Shown: positions 8,590 through 17,374 of the stretch, in pieces
Position numbering within the stretch: position 1 is the stretch's first letter
Layout of the letters: each line of letters opens with the position of its first letter
Assembly: GCF_020010905.1 (NCBI RefSeq)
Contig: NZ_JAGJBY010000002.1
Span: forward strand, 4,092,001-4,156,000
Reading direction: 5' to 3'
DNA from: Streptomyces acidiscabies
GTDB taxonomy: Bacteria; Actinomycetota; Actinomycetes; Streptomycetales; Streptomycetaceae
DNA length: 64,000 nt
Notes under the pieces: generated by a model
What the model was told of the DNA's origin: nothing
What the model saw: the letters and a program-made list of their open reading frames with translations, nothing else
The model's database searches: none
Made by a program: the position numbers and the translations under genes

Positions 8590-11500
8590 TCGTCGTAGCC
8601 GTACCGGACCCCCGCGACGAGGCGTTCACCGCTGACATCGCCGTACAGGTCGAGGTGGTGAAGGGGTGGTGGGCCGGCGAGGAGTTGGGGGAGCGGCGGT
8701 ACGAGGTCGCCGAGTCCGGTGAACTGTCGGCGCTGCGCGACCTTGAGGACTTTCTGCGGGAGCAGGAGGTGGTGTCCGCTCATCGCCGGCAGGTGCTGGT
8801 GGTGTACATCACCGGACACGGCGTCAACCCGGGGTCGGACGAACATTACTTGCTGATGCCTGAGACCGACTCGGGGAAATTGCTCAACACCGCATTCCAG
8901 ACGTCCGAGTTGATCACCTCGGTGCTGGAATCCGACGTGGAGCACGCCCTGGTCATGGTGGACTCCTGTCGCTCAGGCGTGTTGCGGGTCGAACTCCCGA
9001 GGCTGGTCAGGGCCTTGAGCGAAGAACGGCGCTCCCTGACGTCCCGTGTCGTCCTCACCGTCGGCGGAGAGAACGACAGACCACGGCCGAAGGCGTTCTC
9101 GAACCTGCTGGCGGCGATGGCCGTGTACCTGAGGGAGGAAAGCTCCGGATACGCGAGTTCCCATCTGAGCTTCCAGGACTTCCACGCCCTGATGGGGGAG
9201 TCGCAGCAGAACTCCGCGGCGCCGGACATCCACCTGGTCTGGCCCGAGCACAAGGTGTCGCGGGCCAACTCCCAGCATCTTCCCACCCCTTGCCTCCCGA
9301 ACCCCGGCTACCGCCCAACCCCCGACCTCACCGCCGTCTCCGAAGTCCCGCCCCACTTCACCGGCCGCACCGCGGAACGGGACCGCATCACCGAGTTCCT
9401 CCGCAGCGGCACCACCGCCCTCGTCGTCACCGGTGTGACCGGCTCGGGCAAGTCCGCTCTGCTGAACTGGACGGCGACGCAGGGGATCGACGCCGCCGTG
9501 CTCGCACGCGACGCCGAACCGGATCAACTCGCCCGAGCCCTCGCCGGTGTCCCCGAATCGGACGGCGACGCTCTGGACCATCTGCTGGACCACATCCACG
9601 ACAGCGTCCGCCGCGAGCGCCGTCCCCTGACGGTACTCATCGACGGCATCGACGAGGCGAAGAATCCGACGAGCGTCGTCACGAACCTCATCGGTTTGCT
9701 GGCCCAGCAGCGGACGGACGACGGCCGGCCCGCCGTGCGGATGGTGCTGGGCGTCCGCAGCCCGCGTCCGGACGGGCCTGGAGCGGGCCGACAGCCGGGA
9801 CTGCTGGACTTGTTGGTGACGGTGACGTCTGCCTGCCCGCCGCTGCGGACCGACGACACCGCCGCTGTCCAGGCCGACATCGAGCACTATGCGAGGGCTC
9901 GTCTGCCCGGTGCCTCCGACCTCGCGCGAGCCATCGCCGAGCGGGTGACCCCGTCCTTTCTGGACGCCCGGATCGCCGTCGACGACCTTCTGAGCCATGG
10001 CGAACCAGCCGACGCCGCCTGGCTGGACACGCTCGGACAGGGGACCGGGGAACTCCTTCGCCAGGAGATCCGGAAGGAGGCGGCGAGGGGTGGGTTCCCG
10101 GCGGAACACATCGGATACGCCCTGAGCGCCACGGCCTTTGCCCAAGGGGCCGGACTGCCCTGGGCGGACGTATGGCGGTGCGCGATCGAAGCATTGGCGG
10201 GGCAAGAGGTGCCCCGCGTCGACGCGTTGATCCGCTGGCTGAGCAACAGCCGTCTGATGGGGTACCTGACGACCGGGATGGAAGACGGCCGGACGGTCTA
10301 TCGCCCGGCCCATGAACACCTTGCCGAGGTGCTGCGGGAGAACGAGGTACTGCGGGAGAACTCCGAGGCTTCCCAACAAGCCTTGGCCCGTAGCCTCGTC
10401 GACCTCTGTGCAGCTCAAGGAGACCGCCCCCACCCCTACTTGCTCCGCCATCTCGTCCACCACGCGAAAGCGGGCGGAATCCTCAACGACCGCGTCATCA
10501 CAGAGGAGTTCCTCGTCCAGGAAACCAGCGGCACCGTACGAGGCACCCTCGGCCTCCTCGGTGAACGCACTTCCGACGCCGCTCGCCTCTACGCCTGGGC
10601 GAGCATCGAACCCTTCCTCGCCGACGCATCCCCTCGATTCCGCAGGGACAGCCTCCACTTCGCCCTGCCTCATCAGGACGGCTGGAAACTCCTCGCGGCT
10701 CCCGACAACATCCTCGCCCGCACCGACACGGACCTCCTCTCCCTCACCTCCTTCACCTCGCTCATCGCGGCAGGGACCGCCGCCGGCACCGTCCACCTCT
10801 GGGACCCGGCCACCCTCACCCCCCTCGGCCGTCCCATCAAAGGTCCGGCTCCGAACGCCCGCGCTCTGGTCGCTGTAGGTTCCCGCCTTGCCATCGGCTG
10901 CGACGACGGTGTCTGGACCTGCGATCCCCTGTCCGGCCGTACCGAGCGCCTGCCGATCGGAGCGAGCGTTCGGTGCATGGCGGCCTACGGAGACGCGGGG
11001 CTCGCGGTCGGAACGGACGAAGGGCTCGTTCTGTACGACGGAGCCGGTCTCCGTGAGGTTCAGGGTGGTCCGGTGGAGGGCGTTGCGGCGCTGGGGCCGG
11101 TGCTGGCCTGGTACGACGGGACGTTCGTGCACATCGACGACGGCGTCTCGCGGGAACGGGTCGAGGCCGACGTCACGGCTCTCGCTCTTTTCGAGGACGG
11201 TGAGGGGCGGCCGGTACTGGCTCTCGCCACCCCGGAGGCGATCGAGTTCCGGGACGTGTCGGCGCGAACTCCGCACCGGTACCGGAGGATCAGGCGGTCG
11301 GCGGAGGTGCTCGCGCTGTGCCGGGACGGCCTCCTGGCCGGCGCCGAGGGCGGGGTCGTACGCCTCTGGAACCCCGCGACCGGGGAGGAGACACGGAGGT
11401 TCTCCGACGGACACACCGGGAGCGTCACCGGCCTCGCGGTCGTCACCGCGTCCGACGGCACCCCGGTGCTGGCCTCGGGATCTCTCGACCGGACCGTCCG

Positions 11501-12365
11501 GGTGTGGAACGCCGGTATGGAGCAACGGCAGTTGACCGCCGACGGCACGCTACTTGCCGTACTGCGGGACGGGTTGGTCTCGGTCGGACCCGAACGGAAC
11601 CTGCTCGTGCGGTCGTTCGGTGATGGAGCGCTGGTGCGGTCGGTCGAGTTGCCGCGCAGGGGAGAGACTGAAGTGACCGCGCTCGCCGCCTGCGGCGCGG
11701 GGCGGATCGTCGTGGGGCTGTCCGACGGTGCCGTGGTCCGTTGGGACGGTCGTGGGTGGCACATGACGGGGGCGTTGACCTCGCCGGGCGCCTGCGCCAC
11801 CGCCTTGGCCGTCCGGGATGGGGTGTTGGCGGTGGGGACGAGTGAAGGGGGCGTCCAGTACTGCGATATGACGCGGGATCAGTTCATGCGTCAACAGGCC
11901 GTGGCCGGGGCGGTCCGTGCGCTTCAGTTCGTGGGTGAGTCTCTCGCTGTCGCCTGTGAGCGAGGTGTCGAACTCCATCCCCTGGCTGGTGGACCGGCCG
12001 ACAAGTGGCCTGGCTGGGAAGGGCCTGCGGAGTCTCTGGCTGCCGCCGGGGACGAGGTGTTGGTGGCCGGAGGTGCTGACGGCAGTGTCCGTGTGTGGAA
12101 GCAGGGGGAGAGGGTGCTGTCCGTCCGGCACGACGGTCCCGTTTCCGGTGTGGCGGTCGCCGGATCCCTGATCGTGAGTACGGGACGGCTCGACACGACT
12201 GTACGGATGTGGGATCTCGAAAGTGGGGAAGAGGTGCGGCGGATCGTCACGGGGGTGTCGTTGACGGCGGTGTGTGTGGTGGAGTCGCTGGTCGTCTTCG
12301 GCGGTCCGCGGGGGATCGCCGCCGTGACGCGAGGGGGAAGCGGGGAGCCGGGCTTCTTACGATGA
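8571..12365 (+). CDS. Caspase-like protease - STAND NTPase - WD40 repeat protein
   Basis: A 1264-residue signal-transduction ATPase with three parts. Residues 1-225 are a caspase-family (C14) peptidase: VVYITGHGVN supplies His83 and MVDSCRSG supplies Cys133, so the dyad looks intact. Residues about 262-600 are a P-loop module: FTGRTAERDRI, Walker A GVTGSGKS (288-295), Walker B LTVLIDGIDEA (353-363). Residues about 740-1264 are WD40-type blades (GTAAGTVHLWDP, SGSLDRTVRVWN, GGADGSVRVWK, STGRLDTTVRMWDLESG). Known STAND proteins use such C-terminal repeats to sense a ligand, oligomerise with ATP and activate the N-terminal effector. The GTG start lies inside the hydrolase gene. The 3' end overlaps the convergent cas3-like gene by 9 bases. 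Confidence 0.9.
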   Translation: MWDCRLIVVAVPDPRDEAFTADIAVQVEVVKGWWAGEELGERRYEVAESGELSALRDLEDFLREQEVVSAHRRQVLVVYITGHGVNPGSDEHYLLMPETDSGKLLNTAFQTSELITSVLESDVEHALVMVDSCRSGVLRVELPRLVRALSEERRSLTSRVVLTVGGENDRPRPKAFSNLLAAMAVYLREESSGYASSHLSFQDFHALMGESQQNSAAPDIHLVWPEHKVSRANSQHLPTPCLPNPGYRPTPDLTAVSEVPPHFTGRTAERDRITEFLRSGTTALVVTGVTGSGKSALLNWTATQGIDAAVLARDAEPDQLARALAGVPESDGDALDHLLDHIHDSVRRERRPLTVLIDGIDEAKNPTSVVTNLIGLLAQQRTDDGRPAVRMVLGVRSPRPDGPGAGRQPGLLDLLVTVTSACPPLRTDDTAAVQADIEHYARARLPGASDLARAIAERVTPSFLDARIAVDDLLSHGEPADAAWLDTLGQGTGELLRQEIRKEAARGGFPAEHIGYALSATAFAQGAGLPWADVWRCAIEALAGQEVPRVDALIRWLSNSRLMGYLTTGMEDGRTVYRPAHEHLAEVLRENEVLRENSEASQQALARSLVDLCAAQGDRPHPYLLRHLVHHAKAGGILNDRVITEEFLVQETSGTVRGTLGLLGERTSDAARLYAWASIEPFLADASPRFRRDSLHFALPHQDGWKLLAAPDNILARTDTDLLSLTSFTSLIAAGTAAGTVHLWDPATLTPLGRPIKGPAPNARALVAVGSRLAIGCDDGVWTCDPLSGRTERLPIGASVRCMAAYGDAGLAVGTDEGLVLYDGAGLREVQGGPVEGVAALGPVLAWYDGTFVHIDDGVSRERVEADVTALALFEDGEGRPVLALATPEAIEFRDVSARTPHRYRRIRRSAEVLALCRDGLLAGAEGGVVRLWNPATGEETRRFSDGHTGSVTGLAVVTASDGTPVLASGSLDRTVRVWNAGMEQRQLTADGTLLAVLRDGLVSVGPERNLLVRSFGDGALVRSVELPRRGETEVTALAACGAGRIVVGLSDGAVVRWDGRGWHMTGALTSPGACATALAVRDGVLAVGTSEGGVQYCDMTRDQFMRQQAVAGAVRALQFVGESLAVACERGVELHPLAGGPADKWPGWEGPAESLAAAGDEVLVAGGADGSVRVWKQGERVLSVRHDGPVSGVAVAGSLIVSTGRLDTTVRMWDLESGEEVRRIVTGVSLTAVCVVESLVVFGGPRGIAAVTRGGSGEPGFLR

Positions 12366-13247
12366 GGACGCTCCGCCGTGCGGAGAGGCAGCGCGGGGAT
12401 GGTGATGCGTCAGGCGTGACACGGCCTCTTTCGCGTGTCGGCGTGCCAGGTCCGACAACGTCTCGTCCGTGCTGTGCGGAGAGGGGAAGACATCGAAGGT
12501 GCTCCCCTCCGCCAGCCTTCCGCACTGCGCGACAAGGCGGTTGAGCAAGGTCAGTTGCGACGGATGCGTCGGCCGGATCAGGAGAGGGAGCCAGCGCGCG
12601 TCGATGCCCACGTGGTGAGCGACCGTACGGACCAACGCCGCGCGGACCGCGTCCCAGGCCGGGCCGCCGGTCGCGCCGTACGCCTTGGCGACCATGTCGG
12701 CGTGCAGGATGTCGGCGCCGTGAGTATTGAGTGCGTATGCGACGGTGTAGAGGCATCGGTGATCAGGGTTCCGGCATCTCTCGCCGTCGACGTACCCCGC
12801 GCAGTCGCAGCCGGTGAGCCGGGGGAGGACGGCGGCCGTCACGTAGTGCGGCTGCGTGTACCGCACTCGGGAGCCGACTTGTGGCAGGGGTAACCCCGCT
12901 CGCAGAGCGCCTTGTCGCCATGCGGTGCGCGTGTGATCGAGCGCCTGCGAACGCGGGAGACCCGCGCCGAACGACACCATGTGAGCCGGGGACGCATGGC
13001 CCAGGCGGCTCACACCTACGAGGAACGCGGCGGCTCGGCGCGCGCAGTGTTCGTCCTGGGCGGCGAGGCTCTTGGTGATCTCGGTCCTCTGCGCCGGGGT
13101 CAGTGCGTGCTGCCACAGTTCGAGGAGCGTGGACGCGGCGGCGAGCATCTCGGCGACGAGCGGGTTCCAACCGGGTCCGCGCGAGGGGGCGATCGATCCC
13201 CAACACCATTTATGCACTGTTGAGTTGAGATCTCGTGAAGTATCCAT
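12357..13247 (-). CDS. Stand-alone Cas3 HD-domain-like protein with lost catalytic residues
   Basis: This 296-residue protein aligns by eye with the N-terminal HD region of actinobacterial type I-E Cas3 (W-G, NPL, LTPAQR, FL-G, LG-ASP) but stops before any helicase motif. The expected nuclease motifs are gone: the first His of the H-x-L-D region is Glu33, the following Asp is Ala36, and the HD-x-GK pair reads VSRLGH (residues 79-84). A cysteine cluster (C147, C149, C158, H163, C165) could bind metal. The ATG at 13247 follows AGGAGG with good spacing. It diverges from the Cascade operon across 79 bp and converges on the caspase gene. It may act as an adaptor docking on Cse1 instead of a nuclease (inference). 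Confidence 0.68.
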   Translation of the reverse strand: MDTSRDLNSTVHKWCWGSIAPSRGPGWNPLVAEMLAAASTLLELWQHALTPAQRTEITKSLAAQDEHCARRAAAFLVGVSRLGHASPAHMVSFGAGLPRSQALDHTRTAWRQGALRAGLPLPQVGSRVRYTQPHYVTAAVLPRLTGCDCAGYVDGERCRNPDHRCLYTVAYALNTHGADILHADMVAKAYGATGGPAWDAVRAALVRTVAHHVGIDARWLPLLIRPTHPSQLTLLNRLVAQCGRLAEGSTFDVFPSPHSTDETLSDLARRHAKEAVSRLTHHHPRAASPHGGASSS

Positions 13248-13326
13248 ACTGACCTCCTGTGGCATGCTACGGTCCGATTTCCAGCACAGCAGGGATTGCG
13301 AGGATTGTGAGTGGGAGGGCTACTCG

Positions 13327-14916
13327 ATGGCTGAATCACCCCCTTCCCCGGAAGGTGAGTTACGCCCCTGCTGGGACCCGCGCAGAGAGAAGTGCGTGCC
13401 GGTGCTGGACGGGGAGGGAAGGCCGGAAGAGGTCACGCTGGTCGCGGCTCTCAGGGACGCCGGCAACCTCCTCGGTATCTCGGCGCCCACCCCTGGCGAG
13501 ACCGTCGCGCTCCTGGAGTACCTGCTCGCGATCTGCTACTCGTACCCGGAATTCCCCGGCGGCGACGACGAGTTGCGCGAGCTGGTGTACGGGGGCGGCC
13601 TCCTCCAGGACGTGGCGAAGTGGCTGGACGAAGAGCAACGCGACGAAGACTGGGACCTCTTCCACTCCACCCAACCTCTAGGCCAGAACTACCTCTTGTC
13701 CCCCTACCTCGACGAACACGGCGTAGGCCCCGCCCAGTTGGTCATCGAGCACGCGGGTGACTACAACCAGTTCTTCGACCACCACCACCTGGCCCACCTG
13801 ACTCCCTTACCCGCGGCAGCCGCCTTCCGCGCGATGCTCACCCAGCACGCCTTCGGCCCGAGCGGACGCGCCCGCATATCCGGCAAGGAAACTCTCGGCC
13901 CGGCCCTCACGAACCTCGGCGCCGGACGCCTGAGCGGCCGTATCCGGGTCGTGGCCCTCGGCAGGACCCTCCGGGAAACCCTTCTCGTCAACCTCGCGCC
14001 GGTCGAAGGACACCCCGGCACCTTCAACCGCACCTGGACGGTGTCGCCACAACCCCGACGCGGCTTCCGGGCCAAGGCGCAGGGCCGCCACGTGGAAGGT
14101 CCGGCAGACCTGCACACCGTCCTCGGGCGCTCGATCCTCCTGCGACCTGCCGTCGACGACAGGGGCGAACTCGTCGTCGACCGGGTCCTGTTGGCCGCCG
14201 GAGAAGTACTGGACCCCCTCCCCGCGCACCACATGCGGGACGCGGTCTACGAACAGACGAGGGACGGCACACGCAGGCCGCTGCGTCCGTCACCTTCCCG
14301 CGCGCTGTGGTGCGAGGCGCACGCCCTGTACGCGGCGGTGGTCGAGCACCGGGACACCTGGGACCTCTATCACAGGCTCGCCCAACTCAGCGACCTGCGC
14401 ATCAACTTGTGGGCCGTGGGGATGATCGCCAAGCACACCTCGGTCCTCACCTGGGTCTCCGACACGTTCCCGTTCGTACCGGGCCGCGAAGCAGACCTCC
14501 GCCATGCGGCCGAACGGGGTTCGGGGATCGCCGAGTACGTGGCCGGTTGCCTGTCCAGAGCGGCGTACGTCGCCTGGACCATCACTTACCCCAACCCCAA
14601 ACCCGCCGACAAGCAAGGGCAGTTGGCCCGCTTCGACGCGAGCCCGGAGCACTGGGCACACGCCGCCGACCCCTTCCACACCCTGCTCGAAAGAGTCACG
14701 GCCGCCGGAGAGGGCGAGGAGGACGAGGTCCACGCCGCCGTCGTCGAGTACGCGGCCGAACTCGCCCACGCGGCACGGCGGTTCCTGCGCAACCGCCTGG
14801 ACCCGCTCCCCGCCGATTCACGGGGGCACCGCGCACGAGCCCAGGCGGCCCGCCGTCTCGAAGCCGACTTCACCGGTCCGGCCGCTCCGGACGAACTGAA
14901 GGAGGACCCGCAGTGA
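13327..14916 (+). CDS. cse1: Type I-E Cascade large subunit Cse1 (CasA/Cas8e)
   Basis: In canonical systems Cse1 recognises the PAM, holds the non-target strand and recruits Cas3. The 529-residue length fits. Recognisable Cse1 segments include RPCWDPRREKCVPVLD near the N-terminus, LLEYLLAICYSYPEFPGGDDELRE, DWDLFHSTQPLGQNYL, the FFDHHH stretch followed by PLPAAAAFRAMLTQHAFG, and a C-terminal helical bundle. The ATG is preceded by GGGAGGG. It is first in the order cse1-cse2-cas7e-cas5e-cas6e and its stop overlaps the cse2 start (GTGA). The 79-bp gap upstream must carry promoters for both this operon and the divergent cas3-like gene. Confidence 0.88.
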   Translation: MAESPPSPEGELRPCWDPRREKCVPVLDGEGRPEEVTLVAALRDAGNLLGISAPTPGETVALLEYLLAICYSYPEFPGGDDELRELVYGGGLLQDVAKWLDEEQRDEDWDLFHSTQPLGQNYLLSPYLDEHGVGPAQLVIEHAGDYNQFFDHHHLAHLTPLPAAAAFRAMLTQHAFGPSGRARISGKETLGPALTNLGAGRLSGRIRVVALGRTLRETLLVNLAPVEGHPGTFNRTWTVSPQPRRGFRAKAQGRHVEGPADLHTVLGRSILLRPAVDDRGELVVDRVLLAAGEVLDPLPAHHMRDAVYEQTRDGTRRPLRPSPSRALWCEAHALYAAVVEHRDTWDLYHRLAQLSDLRINLWAVGMIAKHTSVLTWVSDTFPFVPGREADLRHAAERGSGIAEYVAGCLSRAAYVAWTITYPNPKPADKQGQLARFDASPEHWAHAADPFHTLLERVTAAGEGEEDEVHAAVVEYAAELAHAARRFLRNRLDPLPADSRGHRARAQAARRLEADFTGPAAPDELKEDPQ

Positions 14917-15410
14917 ACCCCGACCCCTCGCAGAGCGCCCAACTCCTCACCCGATGGCTCACCGGCCTCGTACGCAGCCGCGACTACGGCGCGCTCGCCC
15001 GGCTGCGCAGGCCGACCATGGAGGAGAAACCCCATATCCAGGCGGGGAACTTCGACGTCGAGCGCCGCGAAGTCTTCGAGCAGGTGGCGTTCCTGTTCGC
15101 CGTCTACCACCAGGGCGCCGCCAAGCCCGAACGGGGATACGGCCGTGTGGGCACCGCCGCCCGCAGGATCGGCACCGGCCCCGAGGATCCCGGCGCCTGC
15201 CGTCTGGTGGACCGCATCGTCGCGAGCCGCCGTCCGCCCCTGCGCCACCTCCGGCACACCATCGCGCGCCTGCGTTCCTGCGAGAAGCCGCCGCCTCACT
15301 GGCCGCGCCTCGCCGATGACTTGACCCGCTGGCGCGACAAGGAAGCACGCATCGCCTACCACTGGGCCCTCGATTTCCACGCTCCGACGCCGAAGAAGGG
15401 CATCAACTGA
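14913..15410 (+). CDS. cse2: Type I-E Cascade small subunit Cse2 (CasB)
   Basis: A 165-residue helical protein. In Cascade two copies of Cse2 line the belly of the complex and hold the R-loop. Family-like stretches are LLTRWLTGLVRSRDYGALARLRRP at the N-terminus, FEQVAFLFAVYHQGAAKP, GRVGTAARRIG and PPHWPRLADDLTRW near the C-terminus. The GTG start overlaps the cse1 stop and follows GAAGGAGG. One base separates its stop from the cas7e start, consistent with one polycistronic Cascade transcript. Confidence 0.86.
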   Translation: MNPDPSQSAQLLTRWLTGLVRSRDYGALARLRRPTMEEKPHIQAGNFDVERREVFEQVAFLFAVYHQGAAKPERGYGRVGTAARRIGTGPEDPGACRLVDRIVASRRPPLRHLRHTIARLRSCEKPPPHWPRLADDLTRWRDKEARIAYHWALDFHAPTPKKGIN

Positions 15411-15411
15411 C

Positions 15412-15902
15412 GTGAGTGCACCCGCCCGCCCCCGGTTCCTCTCCCTGCACCTCCTGGAAACTCTCGTCGCCGTCCTGCCCGTGCGTGACGAGAACGGGGC
15501 ACCGAAGACCATCGTGTACGGCGGTGTGGAACGGCATCTGATCACCAGTCAGGCTCGTCGTCGGGCCGAGCGGATGTATTCGAGGGACCGGGCCAATGCC
15601 GGGAAGGGGCCGCTCGTCGAGTACAGCATGGGGGTTCGTACGAGGGAGTGGGCGCTCAAGACCGCCAAGGCCCTGGAAGACAGGCACGGCTGGGAGAGGG
15701 AGCGCGCCGTGGCCACGGCGCGTGCTGTGCTTCAGGCGACCGGGCTGAAGTTCGGTGACCCGGCCAAGGCGACCGTCGCGCATCTCACCAAGGTGCTGCT
15801 GTTCGCGCCGGCCGATGCGGGGGAGCGGATCGCGGATCACCTGGCGGCGCACGAGGAGAAGGCCGTGGCTTGGGCGGAGGGGTATCGGGAGGCCGAGCAG
15901 AG
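15412..15902 (+). pseudogene. cas7e: cas7e (CasC) 5' part, interrupted by ISAs1-family element
   Basis: The backbone subunit of type I-E Cascade, which polymerises along crRNA. The N-terminal 163 codons are intact: LSLHLLETLVAVLPVRDENG, then PKTIVYGGVERHLITSQARRRAERM, a hallmark of Cas7e. At codon 164 the insertion sequence begins, and translation would run 17 codons into the element before stopping at 15954, giving a 180-residue truncated product. Joining 15902 to 17375 restores an open frame of about 418 codons with no other damage. The cost to the cell is loss of the Cascade backbone, so the interference complex should not assemble in this strain. Confidence 0.9.
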
Positions 15903-15928
15903 CAGGGCCCCGGCGTTTGCCCGGGTCG
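15893..15928. repeat. Left target duplication and left inverted repeat of the IS
   Basis: The 10-bp target copy CCGAGCAGAG (15893-15902) is followed by the left terminal repeat beginning CAGGGCCCCGGCGTTTGCCC (15903-15928). It matches the right terminus in 25 of 26 positions. Confidence 0.93.
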
Positions 15929-15938
15929 TCCGGTTTGA

Positions 15939-17234
15939 TCATGTGATGCCGTAGAGGCTGAGGACGAGGGTGCGTTCGGTGTGGGCTCGGCGGCCGGCGG
16001 CGGTGTTGACGTACCCGGCAAGCTTGAGCGCACCGCGGATCAGGTCGCGGACGGCGGCGAGGACTGAGGGCGTGTTGTGGGTCCTGACCTGGGACTTGTC
16101 CTCGTTGAAGGTCACATCCCGACACCAGTGGACGGTGTTCTCCACGGTCCAGTGCCCGCGAGCCCATGAAGCGATCTCGGCGGCACTCGCTTCCTCGGCG
16201 GGCAGGTCGGTGATGGCGTAGACGGTCTCGCTGGACCACTTCTTCGCTCCGTAGAGACGGCGTCTGCGCTGGATGCGCAGGACCTGGGCCGCGTGGGGAA
16301 AGAGCAGGCCGTTGACGGTGACGACCTGGACGAGACGCTGTTCGTGGCGGCCGTGGCCGCGGGCGTCGTCACGGTGGATGACGGGGATCTCCTTCCAGGG
16401 CAGGGCGTGGAGCTGACGGGCTTGGCCGCGCTGGTTGTTCTTGATGGTCAGCAGGTAGTGGGCGCCGCGTTCGTGCAGGTAGGTGGCGTGGTCGCGTTGG
16501 GCGTGGAGGGCGTCGGCGGTGACGACGGCCCCCTTGAGATCGGCGTCGTCGAGCTGGTCGAGCAGGGGTTGGAACTCGGGGATTTCGTTGGTCTTCGCGC
16601 CGATCTCGCGGGAGGCGAGGGTGATGCCGTCGCCGTGCCGGACGGCGGAGAGCACGAAGACGCGGCTGCCGTCCGGGCGCTTCGCACTGCGCAGGCACTT
16701 GCCGTCCACCGCGATGGCCCGGCGCCGGGAGCGCACCGGTTCGGCGCGGGCGGCCGCCCGGTGGGCGCGGCGCTGTTCGCGTTCGATGCCGCCGTCGGGC
16801 ATGAGCGGCTCGGGAGAGTGGGACACCGTGGACAGCAGGGGCCGCAGGTGGTCGTAGCCGGCCGCGCTGACCTCACCGGGATCGAGCCGCCCCAGAACGG
16901 TGCGCAAGGTCTTCTCGCTCGGGATCCGGTAGCGGCCGCGCAACGGATGGTAGGGCAGACCGAAAGCGGCCAGTTCCTCAGGCGTCGCACGTCGGCACCA
17001 CTCCGCCGCCGCGGTGATGGAGTCATGGCCCGCCGGGGTCATCGCACAGACCACCAGGGCCAGCAGCGAGGAGACCCGGTAGCGCACCCCGCACGCCCCG
17101 CGAGGATCGGTGACCGACTCGAACTCGGCAACCAGGCCGCGGACTTGGTCTCGCGCGGCATCCGAGCCGAGGGCCTCCAGGCGGGGCGCCGGAGAGACGG
17201 GAACGACGGCAGGGGATGATGGAGGAACGAACAC
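15939..17234 (-). CDS. ISAs1-family DDE transposase
   Basis: A 431-residue transposase that should cut and insert the element. The N-terminus holds the family helical domain (LVAEFESVTDPRGACGVRYRVSSLLALVVCAM, then RYRIPSEKTLRTVLGRLD). The DDE core has AIAVDGKCLRSAKR (first Asp), GAVVTADALHAQRDHATYL (second Asp) and GHWTVENTVHWCRDVTFNEDKS (Glu). The start codon GTG at 17234 lies inside a 17-bp hairpin, which would hinder translation from read-through RNA. No frameshift or stop interrupts the frame, so the enzyme is probably active. Confidence 0.93.
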   Translation of the reverse strand: MFVPPSSPAVVPVSPAPRLEALGSDAARDQVRGLVAEFESVTDPRGACGVRYRVSSLLALVVCAMTPAGHDSITAAAEWCRRATPEELAAFGLPYHPLRGRYRIPSEKTLRTVLGRLDPGEVSAAGYDHLRPLLSTVSHSPEPLMPDGGIEREQRRAHRAAARAEPVRSRRRAIAVDGKCLRSAKRPDGSRVFVLSAVRHGDGITLASREIGAKTNEIPEFQPLLDQLDDADLKGAVVTADALHAQRDHATYLHERGAHYLLTIKNNQRGQARQLHALPWKEIPVIHRDDARGHGRHEQRLVQVVTVNGLLFPHAAQVLRIQRRRRLYGAKKWSSETVYAITDLPAEEASAAEIASWARGHWTVENTVHWCRDVTFNEDKSQVRTHNTPSVLAAVRDLIRGALKLAGYVNTAAGRRAHTERTLVLSLYGIT

Positions 17235-17288
17235 GGCACCTTCGTGGATCTTGCAGCGTAGAGAACTCCATGATCCACAGGTGCCGTG
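17232..17288 (-). promoter_or_regulatory. Hairpin sequestering the transposase start
   Basis: CACGGCACCT (17232-17241) pairs with AGGTGCCGTG (17279-17288), and GTGGATC (17244-17250) with GATCCAC (17272-17278). The result is a 17-bp stem with a two-base bulge. The transposase GTG is in the stem, as in IS elements that block translation of transcripts entering from outside. Confidence 0.6.
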
Positions 17289-17338
17289 TTCATCTGCTTC
17301 CGAGGCCCGCCAGCATGATCAACCGGCCCAGGCCGGGG

Positions 17339-17374
17339 CGATCCGGGCAAACGCCGGGGCCCTGCCGAGCAGAG
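17339..17374. repeat. Right inverted repeat and right target duplication of the IS
   Basis: The right terminus (17339-17364) is the inverse complement of the left end except for one base. It is followed immediately by the second target copy CCGAGCAGAG (17365-17374). Confidence 0.93.

Larger units (their letters stand above)
15903..17364. mobile_element. ISAs1-family insertion sequence, 1462 bp, complete
   Basis: A complete element bounded by 26-bp inverted repeats with one mismatch, starting CAGGGCCCCGG at both ends, and flanked by a perfect 10-bp duplication CCGAGCAGAG. It carries one transposase gene on the minus strand and about 130 bp of right-end regulatory sequence. The exact target duplication, matched ends and full-length transposase suggest a young, possibly still mobile insertion. 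It sits inside cas7e, antiparallel to the cas operon, so it both truncates Cas7e and may impose polarity on cas5e and cas6e. Confidence 0.95.

Noticed and set aside
8973..11525. An 850-codon minus-strand frame opposite the caspase-WD40 gene
   Set aside because: No recognisable domain; composition is that of an antisense shadow, and the plus strand has intact catalytic and P-loop motifs.
12357..13247. Calling this gene a functional Cas3 nuclease
   Set aside because: The HD motif residues are replaced and there is no helicase part, so only a Cas3 HD-like label is justified.
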